Positions 18,100 to 27,064 of a stretch of DNA of 64,000 nucleotides are shown here, piece by piece. The DNA is taken from positions 1 through 64,000 of the forward strand of contig CAYJLF010000018.1 of the NCBI GenBank assembly GCA_964371055.1. Reading direction: 5' to 3'. A program made the position numbers and the translations under genes. The notes beneath the pieces were generated by a model that worked only from the letters and a program-made list of their open reading frames with translations, did no database searches and was not told the DNA's origin. The DNA is from CAYJLF01 sp964371055. Its GTDB lineage: Bacteria > Eisenbacteria > RBG-16-71-46 > CAIMUX01. The first letter of the stretch is position 1. Every line of letters begins with the position of its first letter.

Positions 18100-19362
18100 T
18101 CAACCCTCCCGGAAGCGGCGTTCCGCCCGTCGCGACGCCAGGGCGAAGAAGAGCGCGGCCGCCAAGAGGAAGACCAACACCGCGACCGCGGACGAGGGAT
18201 CTCGCGGCCGATCGAGCAGCGCGTTCTTGAACCTCTCCACCATCCACCCGACGGGCAGCCGCCGCGCCAGGTTGTACAACCCCTCGCCCAGCCCCTCCAT
18301 CGGGAAGAAACAGCCGCCCAGGAAGGCCAGCGGCAGGATGACCAGATTGGTGATCACACCGGCCGCCTTCGGATCGCGCGGCAGCAGCGCCACCCACTGC
18401 AGGGCGCAGAGCACCGCGAGGCCCGCCGAGACCGCCAGGATCCACGACTCGAGGAGCGCGGAAACCGGCAGGCCCAGGAACGCCCGTCCCAGTCCGAGCA
18501 TCACGACGAGGGCCGCGGCCAGCACGACGATCCCCGCCACCGCCTTGCCCAGCAGCAGATCTCCCGATCGGCAGCCGAGCGCGAGCGCTCGGCGGACGGT
18601 TCCTTCCGTCCGATCGACCACCAGGTCCAGGGCCAGCGACTGCGAGAGGAACAGCACGGCGAGACCGACGAGGCTAGGAAAGAAGAGCATCAGAAACGAG
18701 ACGTCGTCCTTCTTCTCTCCCTCCGCCTCCTCCGTGCGGATCTGGATCGCCGGCGGGAGGAAGTAGGCGCCCGACTTCTCCATCACCCGCTGGATCTCGA
18801 CCGAGACCGAGGCAACCGCCTCGCTCCCCGGGCCCTCCGACCATCCCCGGGTGGCATCGTCGATGCGGCGCAACGGGGCTCGCAGCAGATCGCGCGCGGC
18901 CGAACCGCCGTCGGTCATCGTGGCGACGATCTCCTCCAGGATCCCCGGCAGGATCCGCTGGCCCGGGTTCTTTCGCAGGCGCAGCGTCAGCGAATCGCCC
19001 TTCAGGATCGCGGCCGCGGTCCCCGCGGGGAGGTAGAGCGCGGCCGACACTTTGTCGCGACGCAAGAGCCGCTCGGCCTCGACCGAGTCGGCCGGCACCA
19101 CCTCGACCATCTCCGCCAGCTTTCCCTGACCGAACGCTCCGGCCACGAAGCGCGAGACGAAGGTGCTGTCCCGGTCGACGACCGCGAGTCGCGCCCGCGG
19201 GAGCTGCGGCGCGTCGCCTCCCCCGAAGGCCAATCGGAAGACGATGAAGAGCGCGACCGGGATCGCCAGCATCACCAGAAGCCCCATCGGATCCCGCGCC
19301 CGACGACGCAGGTCCCGGCCCGCGACCGCCAGCACCACCCGCGGCGACCCCAGTGCGGTCAC
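18100..19362 (-). CDS. ABC-2 type transporter permease, first subunit
   Basis: 420 residues. The N-terminal helix (MGLLVMLAIPVALFIVF) is followed by a periplasmic-type domain of about 180 residues and a C-terminal block of helices (LFFPSLVGLAVLFLSQSLAL through VLVFLLAAALFFALASR), the usual ABC-2 topology. The segment PLAFLGGCFFPMEGL is typical of the family's penultimate helix region. Its ATG overlaps the stop of the ATPase gene (ATGA at 19359-19362) and its own stop lies one base before the next permease, so the three are clearly one operon. It is distinct from the second permease, which suggests a heterodimeric export channel. Substrate unknown. Confidence 0.87.
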   Translation of the reverse strand: MTALGSPRVVLAVAGRDLRRRARDPMGLLVMLAIPVALFIVFRLAFGGGDAPQLPRARLAVVDRDSTFVSRFVAGAFGQGKLAEMVEVVPADSVEAERLLRRDKVSAALYLPAGTAAAILKGDSLTLRLRKNPGQRILPGILEEIVATMTDGGSAARDLLRAPLRRIDDATRGWSEGPGSEAVASVSVEIQRVMEKSGAYFLPPAIQIRTEEAEGEKKDDVSFLMLFFPSLVGLAVLFLSQSLALDLVVDRTEGTVRRALALGCRSGDLLLGKAVAGIVVLAAALVVMLGLGRAFLGLPVSALLESWILAVSAGLAVLCALQWVALLPRDPKAAGVITNLVILPLAFLGGCFFPMEGLGEGLYNLARRLPVGWMVERFKNALLDRPRDPSSAVAVLVFLLAAALFFALASRRAERRFREG

Positions 19363-20114
19363 TCCCTCATCTCCTTGCCCGTCAGGTGGAGAAAGAGCCG
19401 CTCAAGGCTCGGCTCCGGCACCGACTCGCGCCGGATCGCCTCGCCCGCCTTCGCCAGCAGCTCATCCAGGGTGCCGCGCGCGATCACGCGCCCGTGGTCG
19501 ATGATGACGAAGCTCTGGCAGAGCTCCTCCGCTTCCTGCATGTAGTGCGAGGTGTAGAGCACCGCCGTCCCCGCTGCGGCCCGCTCGCGGATGATCTCGA
19601 GGACGCGCGCCCGACTCTGCGGATCGATCCCGACCGTCGGCTCATCCAGCAGCAACACCTTCGGTTCGTGCACCAGACCAGCCGCGAGGTTCAGCCGCCT
19701 CAGCATGCCCCCCGAGTAGCGCTGGACCGGCTCGCGCGCGCGATCGGCCAGTCCGACCTGTTCCAGCACGACGGCGATGCGGCGCTTCAACTCCGCGCGT
19801 GGGACACCAGCTACGCCTCCCCAGTAGAAGAGGTTCTCCGTCGCCGAAAGTTCACGGTAGAGCGCCAGGTCCTGCGGCACGACCCCGACCTCGGTGAGGA
19901 CCGCCCGTCCCTCGCCATGGGGATCGCGGCCAGCGATCCGCACCATCCCCGAAGTCGGCGTCAGCAGGCCGCTCAGACAGGAGATGGTCGTCGTCTTCCC
20001 CGCGCCGTTGGGACCCAGGAGGGCGAAGATCTCCCCCGGTCGGACTTCGAAGGAGACATCGTCGACCGCCGTCACGGCCTCGAAGACCTTGCGCAGCCGT
20101 TCCACCTTGATCAT
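19359..20114 (-). CDS. ABC transporter ATP-binding protein
   Basis: 251 residues, full length for a CcmA/NatA-type exporter ATPase. Walker A is GPNGAGKTT (about residues 34-42), the signature is YSGGMLRR, Walker B plus the catalytic Glu is VLLLDEPTVGID, and the H-loop His lies in TSHYMQEAE. It would drive the two ABC-2 permeases encoded immediately downstream, with a four-base overlap to the first. It lies 58 bases after the DUF2723 gene on the same strand, so read-through from that gene is possible. The fold and activity are certain; the transported substrate is not indicated. Confidence 0.95.
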   Translation of the reverse strand: MIKVERLRKVFEAVTAVDDVSFEVRPGEIFALLGPNGAGKTTTISCLSGLLTPTSGMVRIAGRDPHGEGRAVLTEVGVVPQDLALYRELSATENLFYWGGVAGVPRAELKRRIAVVLEQVGLADRAREPVQRYSGGMLRRLNLAAGLVHEPKVLLLDEPTVGIDPQSRARVLEIIRERAAAGTAVLYTSHYMQEAEELCQSFVIIDHGRVIARGTLDELLAKAGEAIRRESVPEPSLERLFLHLTGKEMRE

Positions 20115-20172
20115 CGCGTCTCACCCATCCTTTCGCTGCGCCTGGGGCGCACGCGGCCCGGTCTCGCTCCGT

Positions 20173-22047
20173 TCAGTCCGCCGCGCCGGTCTGTCGCGTC
20201 CCGTGGAGCCCGGCCTCGGCCCGCCGCTCCAGCTCCAGCCGGGGGTAAGAGCGGCCGATCGCGGCGTAGGCGGCGACACGCTCCGCATCCCATCGGTCCG
20301 GCCGCCAGCGCAGGAGCGTCGAGTAGAGCTCTGCCGCCTCGTCCGGGCGGCCCTGCCGCTGCGCGAAGTCGGCGCAACGCAGAGCGGCCAACGCGTAGTC
20401 GAGGGCGTTCGCCTTGGTCTCGAAGTCGGACCAGGGCCCGACCTCTTCCGGCCGCCCCTGCACGCCGCGCCAGTACTCCGCGTTGGCCGAGACCAGATCC
20501 TGCCGATCGAACGTTTCGTCCTTCCGCCGGGCCTCCAGCAGGAACCCCGACGGCACGATCGTCCGCTCCCCCCACCAGGGGCCGGCCGTCAGCTTCATGA
20601 AGTCGCCCGGATCGAACGCAAAGAAGATCCTCCGATCGCGACTCAGGGTCTCGAGGAGACGCTGCATGTACGGAACGAGCGGTTCGCCGTCGCGATACGG
20701 CGGAAACGCTCCCGGGTTGCGGTCCCGGAGCTGGTCGAAGTACCACGCCCGCGTGTGCCCCAACGAGATCACCAGCACCTCGGGCGCCGCGCCATCGATC
20801 TTCTGACGATACCAGGTGACATGCGTCTGGGTGTCGCCCTGGACCAGGAGCACCGATCCGGTGGGCACCCCGCGGAGGAGGTCGTCGGCGTAACTCGAGG
20901 CGGCCCGGTAGCGGCTGAGATTGTTCTCCCGCCCGTTGATCGGCAGGAGCGCGCCACAGAGGAGAAGGATCACCACGCCGAGGGCGCGCCCGCGGCTCCG
21001 GCGGAAGACGGCGTCGATCCCCAGGCCCGCCAGCCCGGCCGCTCCGACCAGCGAAGGAAGCCAGTAGGAGCGGATGTCCAGGATGTTGTACCTCGCGATC
21101 GCCGCCAGATTGGCCGCGATGAGCCAGACGAATCCCATCGCGAGGAAGCGTTGAGGGCTCGGCCGCCGCAGAGCGGTCACGAGACCTGTGAGCGCGAGGA
21201 GGATGCCGACTCCGCTCTCGCGGGGGAGGCCGCCGAACCAGCCCGCGATCCGGCCGAAGGCCAGCGCCCCGTCATTGTCGAGGTGGCGCAGGTACGGCGC
21301 CCCGCGCACGACCGTCAGGAAGCGGCCGAACGACTCGGGGTCCCCGATGTCGATCGGCGGATCCATGCGACTGGCCAGCGGGAGATAGAGGAAGACGAGG
21401 AGCGAGGCGGCCGCTCCCACCGCCAGCGATCCCCACGCGCGGGGAGTCAGCCGCGAGGCCAGGCGTTGGATGGAGAGTCCGAGCCCAGCCGCCGCGATCG
21501 CGACGAGCCACGGCAGGTAGATGACGTTGAGAAAGCGGTGCCCCAACCAGAGCCCGATGACGGCCCCGGCCACCAGCCAGACGCGTCCGGACTCCCGCCT
21601 GGCCGCGACGTGAGTGACGATCCCCGCGGCCAGCAGCAACAGCGTGTCGAACGCGTAGACCTCCGCCGCGATGCTCTGCCCCCAGAACGATCGCCCGGTC
21701 GCCAGCAGGAGAGCCGCCCCCGCCGCGGCGACGCGGCTCGCTCCGTGCCGCCGCATGAAGGCGGTCAGTGCAGCTACCGCGGCGGCGCCATGCAGGCCGG
21801 AGGCAAGATTGGCAGCGAAGGCGCGGTGAGCCTCAGGAAAGATGTGGGTCCAGAGGGAGGTCAGCAGAGTGTAGAGCGGATACCCCGGCGGGTGCGGCAC
21901 GCCGAAACAGGCCGCGGCCGCCGCCAGTTCCGCGCTGTCGCCGGTGAAGATCGAGCGGGCCGCGGTGAGGGCGTAGAGGACCAACGCCAGCAGGCCGAGG
22001 AAGCCGGCGAATCGTCCGTCGAGCTCTTCTCGCGTGGTCGTTGACAT
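20173..22047 (-). CDS. DUF2723 family polytopic membrane protein
   Basis: 624 residues from the ATG at 22047, chosen because hydrophobic sequence begins soon after it and an AGGAG lies upstream; the frame extends further upstream in low-quality coding. The N-terminal half has about ten hydrophobic segments and the family motif TGDSAELAAAAACFGVPHPP, with GYPLYTLL next to it, as in DUF2723 proteins. DUF2723 is related to the TMEM260-type O-mannosyltransferases and to GT-C glycosyltransferases, with the acidic motif in the first loop. A soluble C-terminal part of about 200 residues follows. A role in glycosylating surface proteins or lipids is inferred from the family only. Confidence 0.85.
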   Translation of the reverse strand: MSTTTREELDGRFAGFLGLLALVLYALTAARSIFTGDSAELAAAAACFGVPHPPGYPLYTLLTSLWTHIFPEAHRAFAANLASGLHGAAAVAALTAFMRRHGASRVAAAGAALLLATGRSFWGQSIAAEVYAFDTLLLLAAGIVTHVAARRESGRVWLVAGAVIGLWLGHRFLNVIYLPWLVAIAAAGLGLSIQRLASRLTPRAWGSLAVGAAASLLVFLYLPLASRMDPPIDIGDPESFGRFLTVVRGAPYLRHLDNDGALAFGRIAGWFGGLPRESGVGILLALTGLVTALRRPSPQRFLAMGFVWLIAANLAAIARYNILDIRSYWLPSLVGAAGLAGLGIDAVFRRSRGRALGVVILLLCGALLPINGRENNLSRYRAASSYADDLLRGVPTGSVLLVQGDTQTHVTWYRQKIDGAAPEVLVISLGHTRAWYFDQLRDRNPGAFPPYRDGEPLVPYMQRLLETLSRDRRIFFAFDPGDFMKLTAGPWWGERTIVPSGFLLEARRKDETFDRQDLVSANAEYWRGVQGRPEEVGPWSDFETKANALDYALAALRCADFAQRQGRPDEAAELYSTLLRWRPDRWDAERVAAYAAIGRSYPRLELERRAEAGLHGTRQTGAAD

Positions 22048-22306
22048 GCCGTCGATGGTCTCCTGCCCTAAGGAGCAGATCCAGCGCCGACGGCTCGTCC
22101 GGTCTCGCTTGATCGCCCCGCGCCGCAGACTCTGCCCTGAGTCCACCGTCCTGTCCAGCCCTCGAGCGCCACCGCGCTCGACCCGGCCCGTGAATCGTTG
22201 TATCATCTTTGTTTGTGCGCTCGTCCGCTCACGGATGGGCGGGAGCCGTGCGCTGGAGTCCGGGAGCACGCGCCCCTCTTACCGGACCGAGGTCAAGCTC
22301 CACGAC

Positions 22307-23884
22307 ATGAACGGCAGTCGTCCGCGCATCCTTTTGATCTCGCTGCTCGGCAGCACCGACAACCCCAGCGTCAAGAGCCTGCTCGCAGTGCTCCGGCAGG
22401 CCGGACACGACGCGACGATCCTTTTCTTTCCATCCACCGACGACCGCGACTATGCGGCCGCCGCGCGGTTCGTCCGCGAACAGGGCTACGACCTCGTCGG
22501 AATCAGCCTGATGAGCCCGTTCTTCCACAAGGCCGCGACCCTCAGCCGCGCCCTTCGGGAGACGGCGGGTGGCCGGAAGCCGATCATCCTCTGGGGTGGC
22601 ATCCACCCGACCATCGATCCCGAGAGCTGCTTCGAGCATGCCGACTGGATCTGCGTCGGCGAGGCCGAGCACGCCCTCCTCCGGTTCGTCGATGGATGGC
22701 GGGACGGCGCGGTCACCCCCGTCGCTGGTTTCAACCGGAGGGGCGGCGGCGCCATTTCGGCCTGCACGCCGATCGAGAACCTCGACGCTCTCCCGTGGCC
22801 GGATCACCACCCATCGGAGTGCTGGATCCTCCATCGCGGGCGCGTTCGCCCGCTCGACCTGCGCCTCTTCCGTCGCTACGGCCGATACGGAAGCTCCTAC
22901 CTGTCGATCATGACCACGCGAGGGTGCCCCAACCAATGCACCTACTGCTGCAACCACCTCCTCGCTCGGACCAACGGCCGGCGGATCCGGCGCCGCAGCG
23001 CCGGGAGTGCGCTCGAAGAGATCCGCGATCAGCTGGCGCGCTATCGAGGTCGGGTCCACTACATCGACATCATCGACGACTGCTTCACCGTGCACACGGA
23101 GGAGTGGCTGCGGGAGTTCGCGGAGGGGTGCCGGCCCTTCGGCATCCCGGTCGTCTTTCGCGCCATCCCTCAGTTCATGACGGAACAGAAGGCCCTGGAG
23201 TTGTCGCGCGTCCCGGCGGGATTCGCTCTGTTGGGACTCCAGAGCGGGAGCGACCGGACCAACGTGGAGATCTACGGGCGCCCTCACTCCCGGCAACGCA
23301 TCCTCGATTGCGCGCGATTGCTTCACCGGCACCACATTCCCGCGATCTACGACGTGATCGTGGACAACCCCTACGAGGAACCGGACGATTGGGCCGAGAC
23401 CGCGGGTCTGCTGCACGAACTGCCGCCGTCGTCGCATCTCTTCCTCTACTCCCTCACGTTCTATCGGAACACCCTGCTCTACGACCGCGCCCGCGAGGAC
23501 GGTCTGGCGGTCGATGCGCACCTGACCAAGTCCCAGGACCACTATGACGAGACCAGCCTGGAGAGCCGCTGGCTGCGCCTCGCGCTTCACTTCGACCCCG
23601 GCCGGGTGCGACGCCTGCTGGAGAGCCCGAACGCGGCGGCCCGCGTAGCGGTGGGAGGGCTGGAGTTGTCGGCCCGGCTCCTGCTGGATCCGATCCGGCT
23701 TGTCAGGCTGGCGTGGATGTCACAACAGGGCCGCGTCGCCCGGCTGCTGCCGCTCGGGCTCGACTTCACGCGCGAGTTTCTGGTGAAGATCTACGCGCCA
23801 CGTCGCGTACAGGGAGGGTACATCGCCGACGCTGGTGGCTTGACCGAGACGATCGGCCGGCCGGGATCGGCGGCTACCGAATGA
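22307..23884 (+). CDS. B12-binding-domain radical SAM protein
   Basis: 525 residues from the ATG at 22307 (weak GAGG upstream; a longer N-terminus is possible). The N-terminal domain (residues about 5-145, ILLISLLGSTDNPSVKSLL and WGGIHPTIDPESCFEHAD) has the cobalamin-binding Rossmann fold but lacks the classical DxHxxG histidine. The radical SAM domain has the cluster motif C-x3-C-x2-C at Cys207, Cys211 and Cys214 (RGCPNQCTYCC), and a later LLGLQSGSDRTN strand typical of these TIM barrels. Relatives include HpnJ- and BchE-like enzymes and many of unknown substrate. It is divergent from the DUF2723 gene, and its last 11 bases overlap the convergent protease gene. Substrate unknown. Confidence 0.88.
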   Translation: MNGSRPRILLISLLGSTDNPSVKSLLAVLRQAGHDATILFFPSTDDRDYAAAARFVREQGYDLVGISLMSPFFHKAATLSRALRETAGGRKPIILWGGIHPTIDPESCFEHADWICVGEAEHALLRFVDGWRDGAVTPVAGFNRRGGGAISACTPIENLDALPWPDHHPSECWILHRGRVRPLDLRLFRRYGRYGSSYLSIMTTRGCPNQCTYCCNHLLARTNGRRIRRRSAGSALEEIRDQLARYRGRVHYIDIIDDCFTVHTEEWLREFAEGCRPFGIPVVFRAIPQFMTEQKALELSRVPAGFALLGLQSGSDRTNVEIYGRPHSRQRILDCARLLHRHHIPAIYDVIVDNPYEEPDDWAETAGLLHELPPSSHLFLYSLTFYRNTLLYDRAREDGLAVDAHLTKSQDHYDETSLESRWLRLALHFDPGRVRRLLESPNAAARVAVGGLELSARLLLDPIRLVRLAWMSQQGRVARLLPLGLDFTREFLVKIYAPRRVQGGYIADAGGLTETIGRPGSAATE

Positions 23885-25421
23885 TCACGACCGGCGTGGC
23901 CCTCTCCGCGGAAGGAGCACCCCACCGGGCGTAGTACGCGCCTGCCGGGACCGGACGACCCTGCGCATCGAGGCCGTCCCAGCTCCAGGAGACCGCGCTC
24001 GGATCGCTCAGGGTGCGGACCAGGCGTCCCGCGGCATCCACGATGAGGATTCGGGTCGTTGCATCGCCGGCGACGCGCACGATCTCCGGCGCCGGGGCTC
24101 GCAATATCAGCGTAACCCCTCCCGTCGACGGATTCGGCCGAACGTCGAGCCGGACATCCCCGCGAACCAATCCGGGCGCTGGCGACTGAGGCGACGAGGC
24201 CGGCGCACCCAGCAACCGTGGGAGGTCGATGCGCCCGGCGCCAAGCTTCCCCTGGTACGGCTCGTTGCCTGGTAGTCCGTCGATCGCCTCGACGCCGAGG
24301 GCGAGCCACTGCCCGGCCAGCTCCCGGTCGTAGATCGTCTCCCGGCTCAGAACGAGCGCCAGTCCCGCGGTCACGATCGGGACGGAGAAGGAGCACCCGC
24401 TCCCCAGTCCCCATTCCGCGCCCGGCCACGCGCTCCGGATGCCGACGCCGGGGGCGGAGAGATCGACGGCGGCATGGAAATCTGCGAAGTCGGCCTTGAT
24501 ATCCAGCGTATCGACCGCGGTCACCATGATCGCGCGCTCGTCGTAGCCCGGGTAGTAGGCCGGCTCCTCCAGTCCTCGATTCCCTGCCCCCGCGACGCTG
24601 ATCACATCGTGAACCTCGGAGATGCGCAGGCGCCGCTCGATGATCTTCACCCACTGGGGAGCGCCGAAGCTCAGGTTCAGCAGGTCGGCCCCGTGCGTCG
24701 CGGCGTGAATCATCCCCCGGGCGATATCGAAGGTCGTGCCGCGTCCTTCGTCATCGAGGACCCGAACCGGCATGATCCGCGCATCGGGCGCCACGAGCGC
24801 GACGATGCCCGCCACCATGGTCCCGTGCCCGAACCCCTCGTCGATCGCCCCGTCGCGGTCCTCGTCGACGCCGTTGGCCGTCTCCCAGGGCTCGGCGTCG
24901 TTCTCCACCGCGTCGTAGCCGTTCTCGACGAGCCGGCCGGCGAAGGCGGGGTGGGCGGGGTCGATCCCGGTGTCCAGCACGGCCACGACGATCCCCGCGC
25001 CGCGGCTGACCACATGCGCGGCGTCGAGGCCGATGCGCGCGGTCATTTCCTGATCCTCGTAGTCGTCCCAACCGCCGCCGATCGCCCCCATCACCATCTG
25101 CCGGATCGCCTCCGGCATCTCGATGCGGTAGTTCGGTTCCGCGATATCGACTTCGGGATCGAGCGCCAGGAGGGCGGCGAACTCCAGGGGATCGAGATCC
25201 GGCGGACAGGTCACGAGGAACAGGTCTTCCTCGGGATCCGCCTTGATGATGCTGACGCCATAGCGGACGAGCAGGGAGTCGATCCGGTCGCTGTCCTCCG
25301 GCATCAGACAGAGCTGCCCCCGAACGTGGGAGGTCTCCGAGCCGCCGGCGGTCCCAGGGAGCGTGGCGAACAGGATCGTCATCCCGGCGATGAAGAGCGC
25401 GGCGGTTGCGCGTCGAAGCAT
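23874..25421 (-). CDS. Secreted subtilisin-family (S8) serine protease with C-terminal sorting domain
   Basis: 515 residues with an N-terminal signal peptide (about 1-27), an I9-like propeptide region (about 30-100), a peptidase S8 domain, and a FlgD-type sorting tail (about 430-515) ending TPVVIIR. The catalytic triad is visible: Asp150 in AVLDTGIDP, His199 in GHGTMVAG, and Ser344 in GCSFSVP, where the usual GTS is GCS; the oxyanion Asn281 is in GAGNRG. It should act outside the cell. A TTGACC/TATACT promoter lies about 100 bases upstream. It diverges from the sigma/anti-sigma/CHAT genes, which suggests shared regulation. The 3' end overlaps the radical SAM gene by 11 bases. Confidence 0.92.
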   Translation of the reverse strand: MLRRATAALFIAGMTILFATLPGTAGGSETSHVRGQLCLMPEDSDRIDSLLVRYGVSIIKADPEEDLFLVTCPPDLDPLEFAALLALDPEVDIAEPNYRIEMPEAIRQMVMGAIGGGWDDYEDQEMTARIGLDAAHVVSRGAGIVVAVLDTGIDPAHPAFAGRLVENGYDAVENDAEPWETANGVDEDRDGAIDEGFGHGTMVAGIVALVAPDARIMPVRVLDDEGRGTTFDIARGMIHAATHGADLLNLSFGAPQWVKIIERRLRISEVHDVISVAGAGNRGLEEPAYYPGYDERAIMVTAVDTLDIKADFADFHAAVDLSAPGVGIRSAWPGAEWGLGSGCSFSVPIVTAGLALVLSRETIYDRELAGQWLALGVEAIDGLPGNEPYQGKLGAGRIDLPRLLGAPASSPQSPAPGLVRGDVRLDVRPNPSTGGVTLILRAPAPEIVRVAGDATTRILIVDAAGRLVRTLSDPSAVSWSWDGLDAQGRPVPAGAYYARWGAPSAERATPVVIIR

Positions 25422-25521
25422 GATGAACCCCTTGGGCGCTGCCCGGTCGGACCGGGGACCAGGATTCCGGCCCGGGACAGGCGATTCGGGCCAATCGTCC
25501 TAGCCGGTTCGCTAACAAACG

Positions 25522-25551
25522 AGTATACCTGTCGCAGGCCGGTCAGGTCAA
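25522..25551 (-). promoter_or_regulatory. Sigma-70-type promoter for the S8 protease gene
   Basis: On the minus strand, TTGACC (25551-25546) and TATACT (25527-25522) are separated by 18 bases. Transcription would start near 25515, giving a leader of roughly 95 bases before the protease ATG. The site sits only about 40 bases from the divergent sigma-factor start at 25590, so a regulator bound here could affect both directions. Predicted from sequence only. Confidence 0.6.
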
Positions 25552-25589
25552 CGCGCGGGGCCAGCCCGAGCAGGCACGGAGATCGCTGG

Positions 25590-26255
25590 ATGGATGAACC
25601 GGGATTCGTGGACCGCCTGCGTCGCGGGGAAGAAGCCGCCTGGCGGGCTTTCCTGGAAGCCCACGGCGGCCTCATCTACTCCGTGGCGACCCGGGCGGGC
25701 CTGGCGGGCGCAGACCGGGACGATCTCTTCCAGGAGACCTGCGTGACCTGCCTCCGGTCCCTCCACACCTTGCGGGACCCGCGCCGGCTCGGCTCCTGGG
25801 TCTTCTCCGTGGCCTATCACCTGGCGATCGACCTCCAGAGACGGCGTCGCCTCACTCGCCCCGGTGAATCCGGGGGTGAGGGCGACGGAACAGTGGAACT
25901 CTCCGATCCGGCCCCGGACGCCCTGGCCGAGCTCGAACGCCTCGAGCGCGTCGCCGAACTCCGGGACGGCGTGGCGGCCCTGGAGCCCCGTTGCCGGCGT
26001 CTCCTGAGCCTGCTCTACCTCGAGGACCCGACTCCCTCCTATGTTGAGATCAGTCTCCGGGCGGAGATGCCGATCGGAAGCATCGGACCGACTCGGACCC
26101 GCTGTCTGGAAAAACTGCGCGATCTGATTCAAGGGCTATCAAACGGGACTCCGTCTTCGTCTATCCGGCGGAGCCGTGCGCGGGAGGAATCCGGATGCGG
26201 AGACTCGAACCCGCCACCCGCCGGGCCAAGGGGCCCCGACCGGGCAGGGTGTTGA
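25590..26255 (+). CDS. ECF-type sigma-70 family RNA polymerase sigma factor
   Basis: 221 residues from ATG 25590, preceded by GGAG. Region 2 spans about residues 10-85 (DLFQETCVTCLRSLHTLRD is the core-binding part; WVFSVAYHLAIDLQRRRR the -10 recognition part). Region 4 spans about 125-185 (LEPRCRRLLSLLYLED, a helix-turn-helix, then RTRCLEKLRDLI). A tail of about 35 residues rich in Ser, Arg and Pro is unusual. It is followed after 34 bases by the anti-sigma-like gene and then the CHAT gene, a plausible operon; it diverges from the S8 protease. Likely role: switching on a dedicated regulon, perhaps including this locus. Confidence 0.88.
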   Translation: MDEPGFVDRLRRGEEAAWRAFLEAHGGLIYSVATRAGLAGADRDDLFQETCVTCLRSLHTLRDPRRLGSWVFSVAYHLAIDLQRRRRLTRPGESGGEGDGTVELSDPAPDALAELERLERVAELRDGVAALEPRCRRLLSLLYLEDPTPSYVEISLRAEMPIGSIGPTRTRCLEKLRDLIQGLSNGTPSSSIRRSRAREESGCGDSNPPPAGPRGPDRAGC

Positions 26256-26289
26256 TGACTCCGAGGGTGGGAAAGGAAACAGACCTGCC

Positions 26290-26946
26290 ATGAGGACCAA
26301 TCATCTTGAATGGTCGGATTTAGTCCGGTGGATGGAATCGGGGGAAGGTGCCAATTCCGAGCTCGAGTCCCACCTGCTCACTTGCCGGCGATGCGCGCGT
26401 CAGGCGGTTGAGGTCAGGAGGCTTCTGAGCACTCTGAACGACGCACGGCTCTCTTCACCTCCGCCCGAGTTGGTCGAACGAACGGTGCAGCGAGTTCGCC
26501 GCGAGGCAGCCGCCGCAGCCGGCGTTTCCGCCGCATCCGAATCCGTGAGGCCGGTTCATGACATCCCGGGATCGTTCCGGTCCCTGCGCGAGATCTGGGC
26601 GGTGTTCGTCGGCGATTCGCTCCGACCCAGCCCGGCCCTCCGCGGCGGCGGGGCCGAGCCATCGCGCGTGATGGTCTTCGAAACCGACGCCTACTCGATC
26701 GCGCTTTCCGTCGAGAAGAGCTCCACGGGGCACCCGACGGGAGTACGCGGCCAGGTCGTCCCGCGCGGCGACGGCGCACTCCCCCCGCATGGATGCGTTC
26801 GTGCTATGCTCCGCGAGCATGAGATTTCGACCGACGTCTCGGAGTTCGGCGAGTTTTTCCTGGAAGAGACTTCCACATCGTCGCTCGAGGGCATCGATCT
26901 CGTGCTGGGAGACGCCCTGATCCGGATCCAGATCCCGGCAGTTTGA
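26290..26946 (+). CDS. Zinc-finger anti-sigma-like protein with C-terminal beta-sandwich
   Basis: 218 residues from ATG 26290 (AAGGAAA upstream); the frame opens earlier inside the sigma gene. The N-terminus has the H-x3-C-x2-C zinc-binding signature of anti-sigma domains at His28, Cys32 and Cys35 (SHLLTCRRCARQ). No membrane-spanning helix is visible, so unlike many anti-sigma factors it is probably soluble. The last 60 residues (GVRGQVVPRG to TDVSEFGEFFLEE and IRIQIP) resemble the Ig-like carboxypeptidase-regulatory fold often fused to such proteins. It would hold the adjacent sigma factor inactive until a signal arrives. It lies between the sigma and CHAT genes on the same strand. Confidence 0.78.
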   Translation: MRTNHLEWSDLVRWMESGEGANSELESHLLTCRRCARQAVEVRRLLSTLNDARLSSPPPELVERTVQRVRREAAAAAGVSAASESVRPVHDIPGSFRSLREIWAVFVGDSLRPSPALRGGGAEPSRVMVFETDAYSIALSVEKSSTGHPTGVRGQVVPRGDGALPPHGCVRAMLREHEISTDVSEFGEFFLEETSTSSLEGIDLVLGDALIRIQIPAV

Positions 26947-27064
26947 GCGGAACGGAGGGCAACGCACGATTCCGCCCCTAGCCCCGCGAAGAAGACCCCG
27001 TCAGACCGGTCGTCACGCCGCCACACTCGCCGATCCCGCGTGGCTGGCGGAGGACCCTGATGCC

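Noticed and set aside
26190..26260. GACTCGAACCC resembling the T-loop of a tRNA on the minus strand
   Set aside because: The neighbouring sequence does not form the acceptor, D or anticodon arms, and the T-stem pairs poorly. It lies in the sigma factor's C-terminal codons.
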